A stretch of DNA of 20,788 bases, taken from a virus. The notes beneath the pieces are model-generated. The model ran no database searches and was not told where the DNA came from. It saw only the letters and a program-made list of their open reading frames with translations. Position numbers and translations under genes: made by a program. This document shows positions 7,780-15,471 of this stretch, one piece after another; the first letter of the stretch is position 1; every line of letters begins with the position of its first letter. The stretch covers positions 1 through 20,788 of IMG/VR virus record IMGVR_UViG_3300046450_002021; one strand, given 5' to 3'.

Positions 7780-8746
7780 TGGGTTTGATCTTTCGTTGCG
7801 GCCTATGCAATATCCGCAATTTTATGAAATGTACAAGAATTCTATTAAGAATACTTGGACAGTAGACGAGGTGGACTGGTCTGGGGATCTTGTAGATTTG
7901 AAAAAAAAGCTCAAGCCCGGAGAGCAGCACCTAATTAAACGATTGGTTGCTTTCTTTGCTACAGGAGATAATCTTGTAGCAGAGAATGTAGTTCTTAGCT
8001 TGTATCAAAATCTTAATTCACCTGAAGCTAGACTGTTTCTCAGTAGACAACTCTCTGAAGAAGCAACTCATATTGATTTCTATTTAACTTTGCTTGATAC
8101 ATATATTCCAGATCATGATGAACGACGTGAAATGTTTCGTGCATTAGAAACAATTCCTTCTATTAAAAAGAAGGGTGAGTATGCTCGAAAAGTAACTACA
8201 TTAGGCTCTGGATCTAATACCAAAGAGCAGGTTTTATTGAATTTAATTCTTTATGCGTGCGCTATTGAAGGACTATTTTTTTATGCTGCATTTGCATATG
8301 TTTATTTTTTACGTTCAAAAGGACTCCTAAATGGCTTGGCAACAGGTACAAACTGGGTTTTTAGAGATGAAAGTGCACATATGAACTTTGCATTAGAAGC
8401 AATAGAAGTTATTAGAGACGAAAATCCAGAGCTTTTTACGGCAAATCTTGAAAAACAAGTACGCGAACTATTTCATGAAGCGTTAGAATGTGAGTATGAA
8501 TTTGCTAAGGATGTACTTAGTGAAGGAGTCACTGGGCTATCAGTGGCTGACATAAAAACGTATTTGGAGTATGTAATAGACCAACGTCTTGTAATGCTTG
8601 GATATGGCATAGAATTTGGTTCAAAGAATCCATTTTCATTCCTAGAGTTGCAAGATGCGCAGGAACTTTCAAACTTCTTTGAGCGTAGAGTTTCGTCTTA
8701 TCAAACGTCAGTAGAAGGCACAGTTAGCTTCACCGAAGATTTCTAA
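7766..8746 (+). CDS. nrdB: ribonucleoside-diphosphate reductase, class I small (beta) subunit
   Basis: Di-metal radical-generating partner of NrdA. From TTG 7766 (326 aa), the expected ligands are Asp68 (ATGDNL), Glu99 and His102 (EATH), Glu168 (AIEGLFFY), Glu202 and His205 (RDESAH). The radical tyrosine aligns at Tyr106 (EATHIDFY against E. coli ETIHSRSY), so this looks like a tyrosyl-radical enzyme rather than a Tyr-less variant. It ends in FTEDF, an acidic aromatic tail of the type that docks into NrdA. Start choice: GTG 7742 has no ribosome site and ATG 7757 is too close to AGAAGG (7751-7756), while TTG 7766 is spaced correctly; ATG 7757 remains possible. It overlaps the small ORF upstream. 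Confidence 0.96.
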   Translation: MLLSSGFDLSLRPMQYPQFYEMYKNSIKNTWTVDEVDWSGDLVDLKKKLKPGEQHLIKRLVAFFATGDNLVAENVVLSLYQNLNSPEARLFLSRQLSEEATHIDFYLTLLDTYIPDHDERREMFRALETIPSIKKKGEYARKVTTLGSGSNTKEQVLLNLILYACAIEGLFFYAAFAYVYFLRSKGLLNGLATGTNWVFRDESAHMNFALEAIEVIRDENPELFTANLEKQVRELFHEALECEYEFAKDVLSEGVTGLSVADIKTYLEYVIDQRLVMLGYGIEFGSKNPFSFLELQDAQELSNFFERRVSSYQTSVEGTVSFTEDF

Positions 8747-8759
8747 ATCGGTGTATAAT
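8731..8759 (+). promoter_or_regulatory. hairpin followed by a TATAAT box
   Basis: CACCGA (8731-8736) and TCGGTG (8748-8753) form a 6-bp stem with an 11-base loop spanning the nrdB stop. A perfect TATAAT at 8754-8759 follows, then AAGGAG and the ATG at 8773. No TTGACA-like -35 is visible. A TATAAT this close to the ribosome site would leave a very short leader. It could be a phage promoter, a weak terminator (no long T-run) or chance. Confidence 0.35.
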
Positions 8760-8772
8760 TTAAGGAGTTAGT

Positions 8773-9264
8773 ATGACACAGTTCCATGGCGCAGATTTGC
8801 GTTACTCAGTAACAAGAGATTCAGAAACGTCTGCATGGCGTATTTTGGATACTAAGCATCCAGCACTATCGCAGCTGATGCCCTCTTCGGAGGTACCACC
8901 AGAATCATATAAAATCATCACAGAAGGTGAATTTATTGCGTTAGTACAGGAAGCCGCATCGTTAGAGTATGTTACACCGTTGCAGTTGAATCAGAATTTC
9001 CAGGTCGGTGGACCGGATAAAGATGATGTCAGTAATGTGAATATTTTAGGTGTAGTAGATGAAGATGTTCTAAAAGAGCTTCGTGCACAAAATGCGTTGT
9101 TGCAATTAGAAATATCTAAAGTAACAACTGAGCGTGATTTAGTTAGAGCTACGCTAGTGGCAGAACAAAATAAGCAACCAGAAAGCGAAAGTTTCAAACT
9201 TCGCAGGCATGCAATGGATCGCATAATTGGCATCACACAAATAGATGCAGTAGATAAGGACTAA
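8773..9264 (+). CDS. unknown protein upstream of portal, C-terminal coiled coil
   Basis: 163 residues with a strong AAGGAG at 8762-8767. Residues about 1-55 hold mixed alpha/beta sequence (AWRILDTKHPALSQL). Residues 95-132 (VVDEDVLKELRAQNALLQLE and onward) are an obvious coiled coil with Leu, Val and Ala in heptad positions. The tail is basic (FKLRRHAMDR). No family is recognised. Its stop shares a base with the portal start (TAATG), so the two are co-translated, and it begins the block after the reductase genes. A head-assembly or portal-associated role is possible from position only. Confidence 0.7.
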   Translation: MTQFHGADLRYSVTRDSETSAWRILDTKHPALSQLMPSSEVPPESYKIITEGEFIALVQEAASLEYVTPLQLNQNFQVGGPDKDDVSNVNILGVVDEDVLKELRAQNALLQLEISKVTTERDLVRATLVAEQNKQPESESFKLRRHAMDRIIGITQIDAVDKD

Positions 9265-11189
9265 TGAGACTAGACGAACTACAACCTAATTTACCGTCAG
9301 TCATGCAAGATCGCGAGCATATGCATAATACGCTTGGGATGCTTGACATGATCACAAAAGCAAGTATGGAAAACCCAAATGGGCAGGGTGGCAGTAAGTA
9401 CCGACCTCCGTCTATGGGTCTAGACCAAATAGTTAATACATGGGTTAGACAGCAGGTGCAGTTTAGGGCCCAACTAATGAGTGACTTGTTTACTATAGCA
9501 AACTCTGTTGGAGAAATTCGCGGACCAATTAACCATATTACCGGAGAAGTATTTCGACGTGGTTTGAACTGGTTGCCAAAGTTTACTGTAAAGTGTGAAA
9601 CATGTGGTACCGAATATCAAGAACAAGTTGCCGCATGTAAAATTTGTGTTAAAAATGGAGATATTTTTGATCTTCGCGAGCCGGATGATTCTCAAAAGAC
9701 ATCCCTAGAAGGTTTCTTTGATGACGCTAACATCTGGGATCAGTCGCTTGAAGATATTCTCAAACAATTTCATTTTGATTTGAATGCGCTAGATGATGCA
9801 TATCTTCTTCTTGAAAAAGAGTATTTTGCAACGGATGATGATCCCAATAACCCAGTATTATCCAAAGTTACTGGCATACGTCATTTGTTTCCTGGTCTTA
9901 TTGAATTTGATCTGGACCAAGAAGGCTTACCAAAGAATTCGCATTTCTTTTGTTATATACATAGAGACACGGACTCCGTTAGTGAGCCAGGGAAATGTCC
10001 AACCTGCGGCCGTGATATGATGCCGGCCATGTATAGATATATGCATAGAGGTAAGTCTGTATACTTCTTTGACTCTGAAATTATTCATCAGTCAAAGTTT
10101 AATCCATCTGAGACATACGGTTGGTCTCCAATTCTAACTATTTTTGAAAAGACGCTAACAATTGTTGGTATGGACAAAAATGTTTATCGTTATTTCTACG
10201 AGCGAACAATGCCAGCCTCCATGATTATGGTCTTTACAGATGATCCAGAAAATCTACGTCGTGAGCGCGATGATATTGCCGCAAAGACAAGGGTAGATCC
10301 AAATTATGTTCCAATGGTTGCTGTGTCGTCTAGGACGAACCGTGGTCGTGTGGATATGGTTCGTATGTTTCATACTCTTCAAGAGATGGATTATCTGCCA
10401 GTTAGAGAAGAAATTCGTGAACGCATTAGCGCAATGTGGGGTGTCACACCAGCATGGCAGGGTGCCCCTGAAGCCTTTGGCGGTATGTCCACGCAGACGC
10501 AGCAACTTGTTGTTATGAGTCGTGTTGTTGAATCAGATCAGCGTATGTTTCATGAAAAGATTTTTCCGCAGATTTTGGATGCCTTTGGTATTACAGATTG
10601 GAAATTAGAACTACCTGTTCCTGAAGAAAAAGCTGAAGCTACGCGTATTCAGTTTGCACAACAACGTGTAGGAGTTGCACAACAACTTGTTAATATGGGT
10701 TTCAGCGTGGCAATTAAAGCGCAAGAATCAGGTGTTGATTCTATTGACTTTATTGTATCTGGTGAAGCTACAGATCCTAACGCATTTATGAATCCCAATA
10801 TGTCAACGCCTGGTATGATGGAAAGCTATGCCCCATCTGATGGTACAGAGGCCGCTGAAGGGGATTCAACCGAGACTCCAACAATCGAAGGAGATATGGG
10901 AGAGGTACAACTAAGTATGCCTTCTTCTTCACCTTCATGGACTGTAGAATTGCAAAACCTAGGTTTCTCACAGCCTATTGTAAAGTCTCTTTCGGGTAAC
11001 AAAATATGGTTTGAAGACATAAGTGGTAAAGAATACATTGGTTTTATGAATCTTTCAGGGCACATAGTTCGGTCAGAGCCTGCAACCTACAGAAAAATTC
11101 CACAAAAATCCATGGATTCAGCAGCGCAGACACGAACTAATAACAAAATTTTCGGGGCAGAGGCACCTGAAGGGCCAGATGATATTTAA
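9264..11189 (+). CDS. portal protein with two embedded zinc-site insertions
   Basis: Dodecameric DNA channel at the capsid vertex and docking site for the terminase. In 641 residues the portal core reads from VNTWVRQQVQFRAQL (57-71) through GEIRGPINHITGEVF (83-97), a helical stem and crown containing VREEIRERISAMWGVTP (380-396) and STQTQQLVVMSRVVE (409-423). Two cysteine clusters are embedded: Cys111-x2-Cys114 with Cys125-x2-Cys128, and Cys230-x2-His233 with Cys245-x2-Cys248. Each has the geometry of a zinc ribbon. Residues after about 500 are low-complexity, then a small C-terminal domain (558-610). Gene order (terminase upstream, protease and capsid downstream) supports the call. The start overlaps the preceding stop; the stop overlaps the next start. 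Confidence 0.85.
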   Translation: MRLDELQPNLPSVMQDREHMHNTLGMLDMITKASMENPNGQGGSKYRPPSMGLDQIVNTWVRQQVQFRAQLMSDLFTIANSVGEIRGPINHITGEVFRRGLNWLPKFTVKCETCGTEYQEQVAACKICVKNGDIFDLREPDDSQKTSLEGFFDDANIWDQSLEDILKQFHFDLNALDDAYLLLEKEYFATDDDPNNPVLSKVTGIRHLFPGLIEFDLDQEGLPKNSHFFCYIHRDTDSVSEPGKCPTCGRDMMPAMYRYMHRGKSVYFFDSEIIHQSKFNPSETYGWSPILTIFEKTLTIVGMDKNVYRYFYERTMPASMIMVFTDDPENLRRERDDIAAKTRVDPNYVPMVAVSSRTNRGRVDMVRMFHTLQEMDYLPVREEIRERISAMWGVTPAWQGAPEAFGGMSTQTQQLVVMSRVVESDQRMFHEKIFPQILDAFGITDWKLELPVPEEKAEATRIQFAQQRVGVAQQLVNMGFSVAIKAQESGVDSIDFIVSGEATDPNAFMNPNMSTPGMMESYAPSDGTEAAEGDSTETPTIEGDMGEVQLSMPSSSPSWTVELQNLGFSQPIVKSLSGNKIWFEDISGKEYIGFMNLSGHIVRSEPATYRKIPQKSMDSAAQTRTNNKIFGAEAPEGPDDI

Positions 11190-13399
11190 TGACAGATAAC
11201 AACCAGCTAAAAAAATTCGTACTCCCAGCGCGCATGTATGGTCCAACAAAACCTCAACTTGCGCAAAGCAGAAAAGATAATGTCATTGATGAAAAAGACG
11301 GTGTCAATGATGATGGATTAACCGTTGAAAAAAGTAGTAAAGACTTTTTAACTATTCAGTGTTATCCACCTAAAAGCATTGCCAATCTGATATCGCTTAG
11401 CAACGGGTTGGCTCCAGATGAATTGCAGGTTACATTGTTTACACTTAGTACCAAGGAATTGTCCATTAATGATGTTAAAGTTATTGCTAGTATACTAGAA
11501 GGCTTTACAGAATCTACTAAGGTAAAATTTACTGGTAAGTTAGAAAAATTTGAGTCGAATCCAGGTTTTAAAGATAATCCGTATGTTCTTACTATAGAAT
11601 CTACCGAGCTTGAAAATTTACGTAGTAATATGTGCGACTTGCTAGATAGGGCTGGAATTGCATACTCAAGAGAGTATGCTTTTTATCCACACATAACTTT
11701 AGGCTATTTTTTTGAAGAGCCAATAGTAATGGCGTTAGGAAGTTCGTCATTTTATTTGTCAGCACCTTCGTTAAAGATGGGACCAAATGATGGTCATGCT
11801 CTTATTATGAAAGAGGCACAAATACTAAAAAATGAATCAGAAACTAAGGCTGGTCAACATGAGCATCCAGGAATAATGGGTTCACATTCTATTTCTCAAC
11901 ATCACAATAATCCAGCCGTAGCTCATGATTATACAACTACAGATCCTACGGCTGAGTTTGATGATAAAGATTATTGGAATTCTCTTACAGATGATGAGCA
12001 AGATGATCATGGCACCGAAGAAACTAACATTACTATATCTCAAATTGCACGGGCACAGGGCGTAGACTATGGTAGTCTCCGAGAAAAAATGAATCAATAT
12101 TTTCCGCAGCTAATCGATCAATATGACATTGGTACTTTTGGAAAAGGACATCCACTAACAAGAACTCAAGTTTGGGCCGCACATACGTTAGCTGAAATGC
12201 AGCAAGATACGGCTAAGCGAATGAATGTAAAACGACGTCCTTCACCAGTTAAAAGATACGCACCGGGTCAAGAAAATTACTTGGGCTTTATAGAGGGAAA
12301 ATTAGCTAACAATACTATGGATCAAGAAGAGTTTGATAGACTTTTTGTACTTCATCAAAATAAGTTAAAACAGCCTTTCTTGGTTGAAAAAGAAGGAGAT
12401 GGCGGCGGCGGTGACGGTGGTGGGGCAGGTGTTTTTACTTCTGGTGATGCCGGTGTTTTTACACCAACATTTGGTGGATCTTCAAAAAAGAAAAAAATAA
12501 CAAGCTTACCTACAAAAACCAAAAACACAGCTACCCAAGCATTAAAATCCTGGGTATCTAAAATACCAACATTCCCTGGTGCAGTTACAGTAGATAATAA
12601 TAAGATTACATTTGCAAGAAAATTTATTGCAAAAGATGAGGGTAGCCTTAAGTCAAACATTGAAGGTGTTGACCATATACGTCCAGAACATTTTAAAACA
12701 TTAAATCCTAGTGAGGATCAAGAAAAACAGCCTCCAAAGAGTCCGGCATTGCAACTTCTATTTGATTGGATAGATAAGTCTATAAATTATTCGGCACCTA
12801 TTAGACCAAAAAATGAAAAATCACCAACTGAAGATGATATTCCTGAAAGTTTAGACGAGCTTCTTCCAGAAGATGACGGTGATGAGTTAACTAAAATAAT
12901 ACCGGCAGCTATGGGTGCTGCAAGGTTGGCGGCGGGTGCTGTTCTTCAAAATGAAGAAAAATTGCCCGCATATCCTTCAAATAAAGGAATTGAAAATCCG
13001 CCAGAAACTGAAAATTTACCTGAATACGAAGAAGTAGAAGAACCTCCGAAAGAAGACGGTGTTTTTTACGAGCCTGAGGATTCTGAGGAACCGGAACAGT
13101 TTGTAGTTGAGCCAGAGCTAACGGCCGAACCAGAGCCGTCAGCTGAACCTGAGCTGGAAGAGTTGCCGCCTCCTCCGCCTCCACCTGTGTCTGGACCCCA
13201 TGGCGATGATGCAGCTAATCTTCTTCAAGCATTAGCAAGTATGACACTTACAAATGAAGACGTCAAAACTTTTTTGAAGACGGTATCGTTACAATATAAC
13301 GATCAAAAGTTCATTAGTGATAAACAATATGAAGCTTTAATGAACATTTACATACGTCAACAAAAAACTATTGCTGCTCAAGACCTTGCTGGAGCATAA
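11189..13399 (+). CDS. large virion-region protein with degenerate 2H phosphoesterase-like domain
   Basis: 736-residue multi-part protein of unknown overall role. Residues 52-200 match the 2H (2'-5' RNA ligase-like) fold: LTIQCYPP (54-61), DELQVTLFTL (77-86), then FYPHITLGYF (165-174). 2H enzymes use two HxT motifs; the second (His168) is present but the first is Gln80-Val-Thr, so normal catalysis is doubtful. A His-rich stretch (223-246) follows, then a possible helical DNA-binding-like segment (280-345), a Gly-rich linker (403-430) and a long Glu/Pro-rich acidic region with a Pro7 run (660-666). Short amphipathic Trp motifs occur at 452 and 523, and KKFVLPA near the N-terminus recurs in the protease. 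Start and stop overlap or abut structural genes, so a head-assembly role is likely. Confidence 0.65.
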   Translation: MTDNNQLKKFVLPARMYGPTKPQLAQSRKDNVIDEKDGVNDDGLTVEKSSKDFLTIQCYPPKSIANLISLSNGLAPDELQVTLFTLSTKELSINDVKVIASILEGFTESTKVKFTGKLEKFESNPGFKDNPYVLTIESTELENLRSNMCDLLDRAGIAYSREYAFYPHITLGYFFEEPIVMALGSSSFYLSAPSLKMGPNDGHALIMKEAQILKNESETKAGQHEHPGIMGSHSISQHHNNPAVAHDYTTTDPTAEFDDKDYWNSLTDDEQDDHGTEETNITISQIARAQGVDYGSLREKMNQYFPQLIDQYDIGTFGKGHPLTRTQVWAAHTLAEMQQDTAKRMNVKRRPSPVKRYAPGQENYLGFIEGKLANNTMDQEEFDRLFVLHQNKLKQPFLVEKEGDGGGGDGGGAGVFTSGDAGVFTPTFGGSSKKKKITSLPTKTKNTATQALKSWVSKIPTFPGAVTVDNNKITFARKFIAKDEGSLKSNIEGVDHIRPEHFKTLNPSEDQEKQPPKSPALQLLFDWIDKSINYSAPIRPKNEKSPTEDDIPESLDELLPEDDGDELTKIIPAAMGAARLAAGAVLQNEEKLPAYPSNKGIENPPETENLPEYEEVEEPPKEDGVFYEPEDSEEPEQFVVEPELTAEPEPSAEPELEELPPPPPPPVSGPHGDDAANLLQALASMTLTNEDVKTFLKTVSLQYNDQKFISDKQYEALMNIYIRQQKTIAAQDLAGA

Positions 13400-13410
13400 C
13401 TGCTATAACT

Positions 13411-13475
13411 AGGGGGCTAAAATGTCTGGTTTAAAAGAATTAAAAAAATGGATAGAAAATATTCAAAAAGCATCA
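13411..13475 (+). repeat. copy 1 of duplicated ribosome site and N-terminal tag
   Basis: The segment AGGGGGCTAAA-ATG plus the next 17 codons recurs at 17927-17991. Compared by eye, 47 of 54 coding bases and 10 of 11 upstream bases are identical, encoding MSGLKELKKWIENIQKAS against MSGPEELKKWVENIQKAS. Because the ribosome site is included, the repeat reflects copying of a gene start rather than only protein convergence. Confidence 0.85.
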
Positions 13476-13742
13476 GAGTACCAAGGAAAAAAAGTAAAAC
13501 TAAATGATCCATTTAGACTTCCAGCTGGCAGTACGTCTAAATTTGCTGTTTATGTAAAAAATGATAAAGATAACGTTGTTAAAGTAACTTTTGGTGATCC
13601 AAACATGGAAATCAAACGAGATAATCCAGCAAGAAGAAAAAGTTTTAGAGCAAGACATGGCTGCGATGATCCAGGCCCCAAGTGGAAAGCTAAATATTGG
13701 TCTTGCTATCAATGGCGGGCCGGTAAAAAAGTAGATAATTAA
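13422..13742 (+). CDS. small basic protein with duplicated N-terminal tag
   Basis: 106 residues, with AGGGGG 5 bases before the ATG. Residues 1-18 form an amphipathic helix nearly identical to an internal segment of the 982-residue protease. Residues about 38-100 contain KFAVYVKND, VTFGDPNMEIKRDNPARR, SFRARHGCDDPGPKWKAK and YWSCYQW. I recognise this Arg/Lys-rich block as one that recurs in proteins of unrelated tailed phages, but I know no function and give no family name. Cys87 and Cys100 with His85 could bind metal. The high positive charge suits contact with DNA or an acidic scaffold. It is the last gene before a 117-base gap, closing the block that starts at 8773. Confidence is high that it is a gene, low about its role. 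Confidence 0.75.
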   Translation: MSGLKELKKWIENIQKASEYQGKKVKLNDPFRLPAGSTSKFAVYVKNDKDNVVKVTFGDPNMEIKRDNPARRKSFRARHGCDDPGPKWKAKYWSCYQWRAGKKVDN

Positions 13743-13744
13743 TA

Positions 13745-13770
13745 CTTTTATTAAACACATTTAATAAAAG
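13745..13770 (+). repeat. perfect 11-bp AT-rich hairpin after the gene at 13422
   Basis: CTTTTATTAAA (13745-13755) and TTTAATAAAAG (13760-13770) are perfect reverse complements around a 4-base CACA loop, starting 3 bases after the stop codon. No T-run follows on either strand, so it is not a classical intrinsic terminator. It could protect the mRNA 3' end or mark a processing site. Confidence 0.6.
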
Positions 13771-13787
13771 AATCACCTGTATATTCG

Positions 13788-13827
13788 TATAATAATATGA
13801 TGCTTTTGACAAAAGTACAAGTATACT
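13788..13827 (+). promoter_or_regulatory. candidate promoter region before the metallophosphoesterase gene
   Basis: TATAAT lies at 13788-13793 and TATACT at 13822-13827; between them CTTTTGACAAAAG (13803-13815) is a small palindrome that contains TTGACA. TTGACA to TATACT spacing is only 10 bases, too short for a sigma-70 pair, and TATAAT has no obvious -35. The gap 13743-13859 holds no ORF, so control elements are expected here. The exact promoter is uncertain. Confidence 0.4.
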
Positions 13828-13859
13828 GACGCAGTAAAGAAAAATAGAAGGAGTTTGAT

Positions 13860-14873
13860 ATGCAAAGTATGAAGGATATGCCGCAAGAATTAGTTCGTGG
13901 TTTGATCGATAATTATCGTGGTGGCCGATCGGCTAGGGAGTGTTCTGATTGGCTTTTAGAGAGAGGTTTTGGCGGAGGCTCGCCAAAGGCTGTAGCGGAC
14001 TGGTTCCGTCGGCACGAAATTTTTAAAACTTATCCAGATATTGATATGAAGATGCATTTTGCAGAAGATCCGCTGCAGAACACTACCGCAATTGAATATG
14101 TACGTAGTGATGCAAAAACTCTTTTGGTTTTCAATGATCATCAAGCTCGTTATGATGATCGCTGGACTGAGCAAGCCGTACTTAGGTTTATTGAAGATTT
14201 CAAACCAGAAGCCCTTATTGATAATGGTGATCTATTTGACTTTGAGGCCATTAGCAGGTTCCCTACTTCTCTTGTAAAGCGTACATCTCTTCAAGATGAT
14301 GTAGACGCAGGCAGAGCCATTATCCGCCACCAGCGAGAAGCTGCTGGACCGGATTGTGAAATTTACGTTACAGAAGGTAATCATGAGGCTCGCCTATCCA
14401 AATTTATCACTGCAAATGCACCTGAACTATCCGAATCACCAGGACTTACTATGGAAGACTTTTGTGGTTTTGCAGACTTTGACGCTAAGTATGTTCACCC
14501 ATACGGAAACGGCGTGGACTGGCATGGTATTTTAGTTGCACACGGCAACCGTGTTAATGCACACTCTGCTGGATCAGCCAAAGCAGAGTTTGGAGATTCA
14601 GGTACAAGCCTAATAATGGGCCATACGCAGCGTCTGGGAGCTTATTACGTAACAGATCGTACTGGAACTCATGCTGCGTTCGAAAATGGCTGTATGTGCC
14701 GTATTGATCCAGGTGGAGCGGCTCCAAGTATGCGCGGACCAAGAGTAAACAACTGGCAGCAAGGATTTGCTGTTGGCTTTGCTGATGACTATGGTTGGAA
14801 TATTTATCAAGTTAGTATTACTAATCACGAGTTTATTTGGGGTGGTAAACGCTACACTCCGACAGGAAAGTAG
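13860..14873 (+). CDS. calcineurin-like metallophosphoesterase with N-terminal helix-turn-helix
   Basis: Probable two-metal phosphoesterase; substrate unknown. In 337 residues, the catalytic domain (about 86-300) shows FNDHQARYDD (91-100), DNGDLFD (121-127), EGNHEAR (172-178), VAHG (226-229) and GHTQR (254-258), the standard five motifs. In the first motif Asp93 is kept, but the usual histidine two residues later is Gln95, a variant I associate with phage members. Residues 9-52 form a helix-turn-helix with YRGGRSARE and VADWFRRHE that aligns without gaps to the small terminase, so the enzyme may be DNA-bound. AAGGAG sits 6 bases before the ATG. It follows a promoter-like gap and precedes a HAD phosphatase. 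Confidence 0.88.
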   Translation: MQSMKDMPQELVRGLIDNYRGGRSARECSDWLLERGFGGGSPKAVADWFRRHEIFKTYPDIDMKMHFAEDPLQNTTAIEYVRSDAKTLLVFNDHQARYDDRWTEQAVLRFIEDFKPEALIDNGDLFDFEAISRFPTSLVKRTSLQDDVDAGRAIIRHQREAAGPDCEIYVTEGNHEARLSKFITANAPELSESPGLTMEDFCGFADFDAKYVHPYGNGVDWHGILVAHGNRVNAHSAGSAKAEFGDSGTSLIMGHTQRLGAYYVTDRTGTHAAFENGCMCRIDPGGAAPSMRGPRVNNWQQGFAVGFADDYGWNIYQVSITNHEFIWGGKRYTPTGK

Positions 14874-14878
14874 GCTTA

Positions 14879-15457
14879 ATGATTGTAGGTATTGATATAG
14901 ATGGAATTTTAGCTAATTCTGTTGCGGCTACTTTAGCCAAAATAAATGAAGCAAAAAATACGCAGCTTACATACCAAGATTGGGATAGCTGGGGTCCGCA
15001 TGATAATTTTGGAATGACGCAGTACGAATTAATGGCCTGGATGGATATAGCCTGGTCAGATTTCTATTTTATGGACTTTGAAGAACCAAAAACCACAATT
15101 TCAGATTTAACTGCTTTGCAAGAGGCTGGACATAAAATTCATATTGTTACTTATAGGTCATTCGGAAGTCACTCTGATGTTATGAGTTGGCTACACTCAA
15201 AAAATGTACCTTATGATGCTGTGTCTATGTGCACACGTGAATTTGCCTCTAAACTAGAGTTTCCAATTGACGTATTGATAGACGATCATCCGCGTATGCC
15301 AGAAGCAGCTATTATGTTTCCGGCTAAAAAAGTTTATTGGATTAGACGACCGTGGAATAGATATGTAAAAACTTCTACTATTATTCCTAATATGATTAGG
15401 CTTGATACATTGCATGACGCCATAAATCATATCTTAGAACGTCAAGAAGCAAAATAG
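14879..15457 (+). CDS. HAD-superfamily 5'(3')-deoxyribonucleotidase-like phosphatase
   Basis: Probably removes phosphate from deoxynucleoside monophosphates. 192 residues with HAD motif I GIDIDG (Asp6, Asp8), motif II IVTYRS (Thr91), motif III Lys125 (SKLEF) and motif IV IDDHPRM (Asp135, Asp136). A helical cap lies between motifs I and II (about 15-75), as in the NT5C/dNT-type C1-cap enzymes. The DxDG start and IDDHP end fit that group better than other HAD families, but substrate specificity cannot be read from the sequence. It starts 5 bases after the phosphoesterase stop. Together with NrdA/NrdB it could tune nucleotide pools; the alternative is a role in clearing phosphorylated intermediates made by its neighbour. 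Confidence 0.85.
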   Translation: MIVGIDIDGILANSVAATLAKINEAKNTQLTYQDWDSWGPHDNFGMTQYELMAWMDIAWSDFYFMDFEEPKTTISDLTALQEAGHKIHIVTYRSFGSHSDVMSWLHSKNVPYDAVSMCTREFASKLEFPIDVLIDDHPRMPEAAIMFPAKKVYWIRRPWNRYVKTSTIIPNMIRLDTLHDAINHILERQEAK

Positions 15458-15471
15458 ATTATAATAAACAA

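Noticed and set aside
11345-11715. Calling the 2H domain an Acb1-type anti-CBASS enzyme
   Set aside because: The first HxT histidine is missing and the domain is embedded in a large head-region protein; only the general fold is supported.
12355-12660. Minus-strand open frame of 101 codons with a hydrophobic start and poly-Pro
   Set aside because: It is the shadow of the Gly-rich linker of the + strand gene at 11189; no ribosome site or same-strand neighbour.
13806-13827. TTGACA ... TATACT as a classical sigma-70 promoter
   Set aside because: The spacer is 10 bases instead of about 17.
15460-15467. TATAAT at 15460 as a promoter for the gp10-like gene
   Set aside because: It lies only 7 bases before the GTG, leaving no leader, and sits in a short AT-rich spacer between coupled genes.
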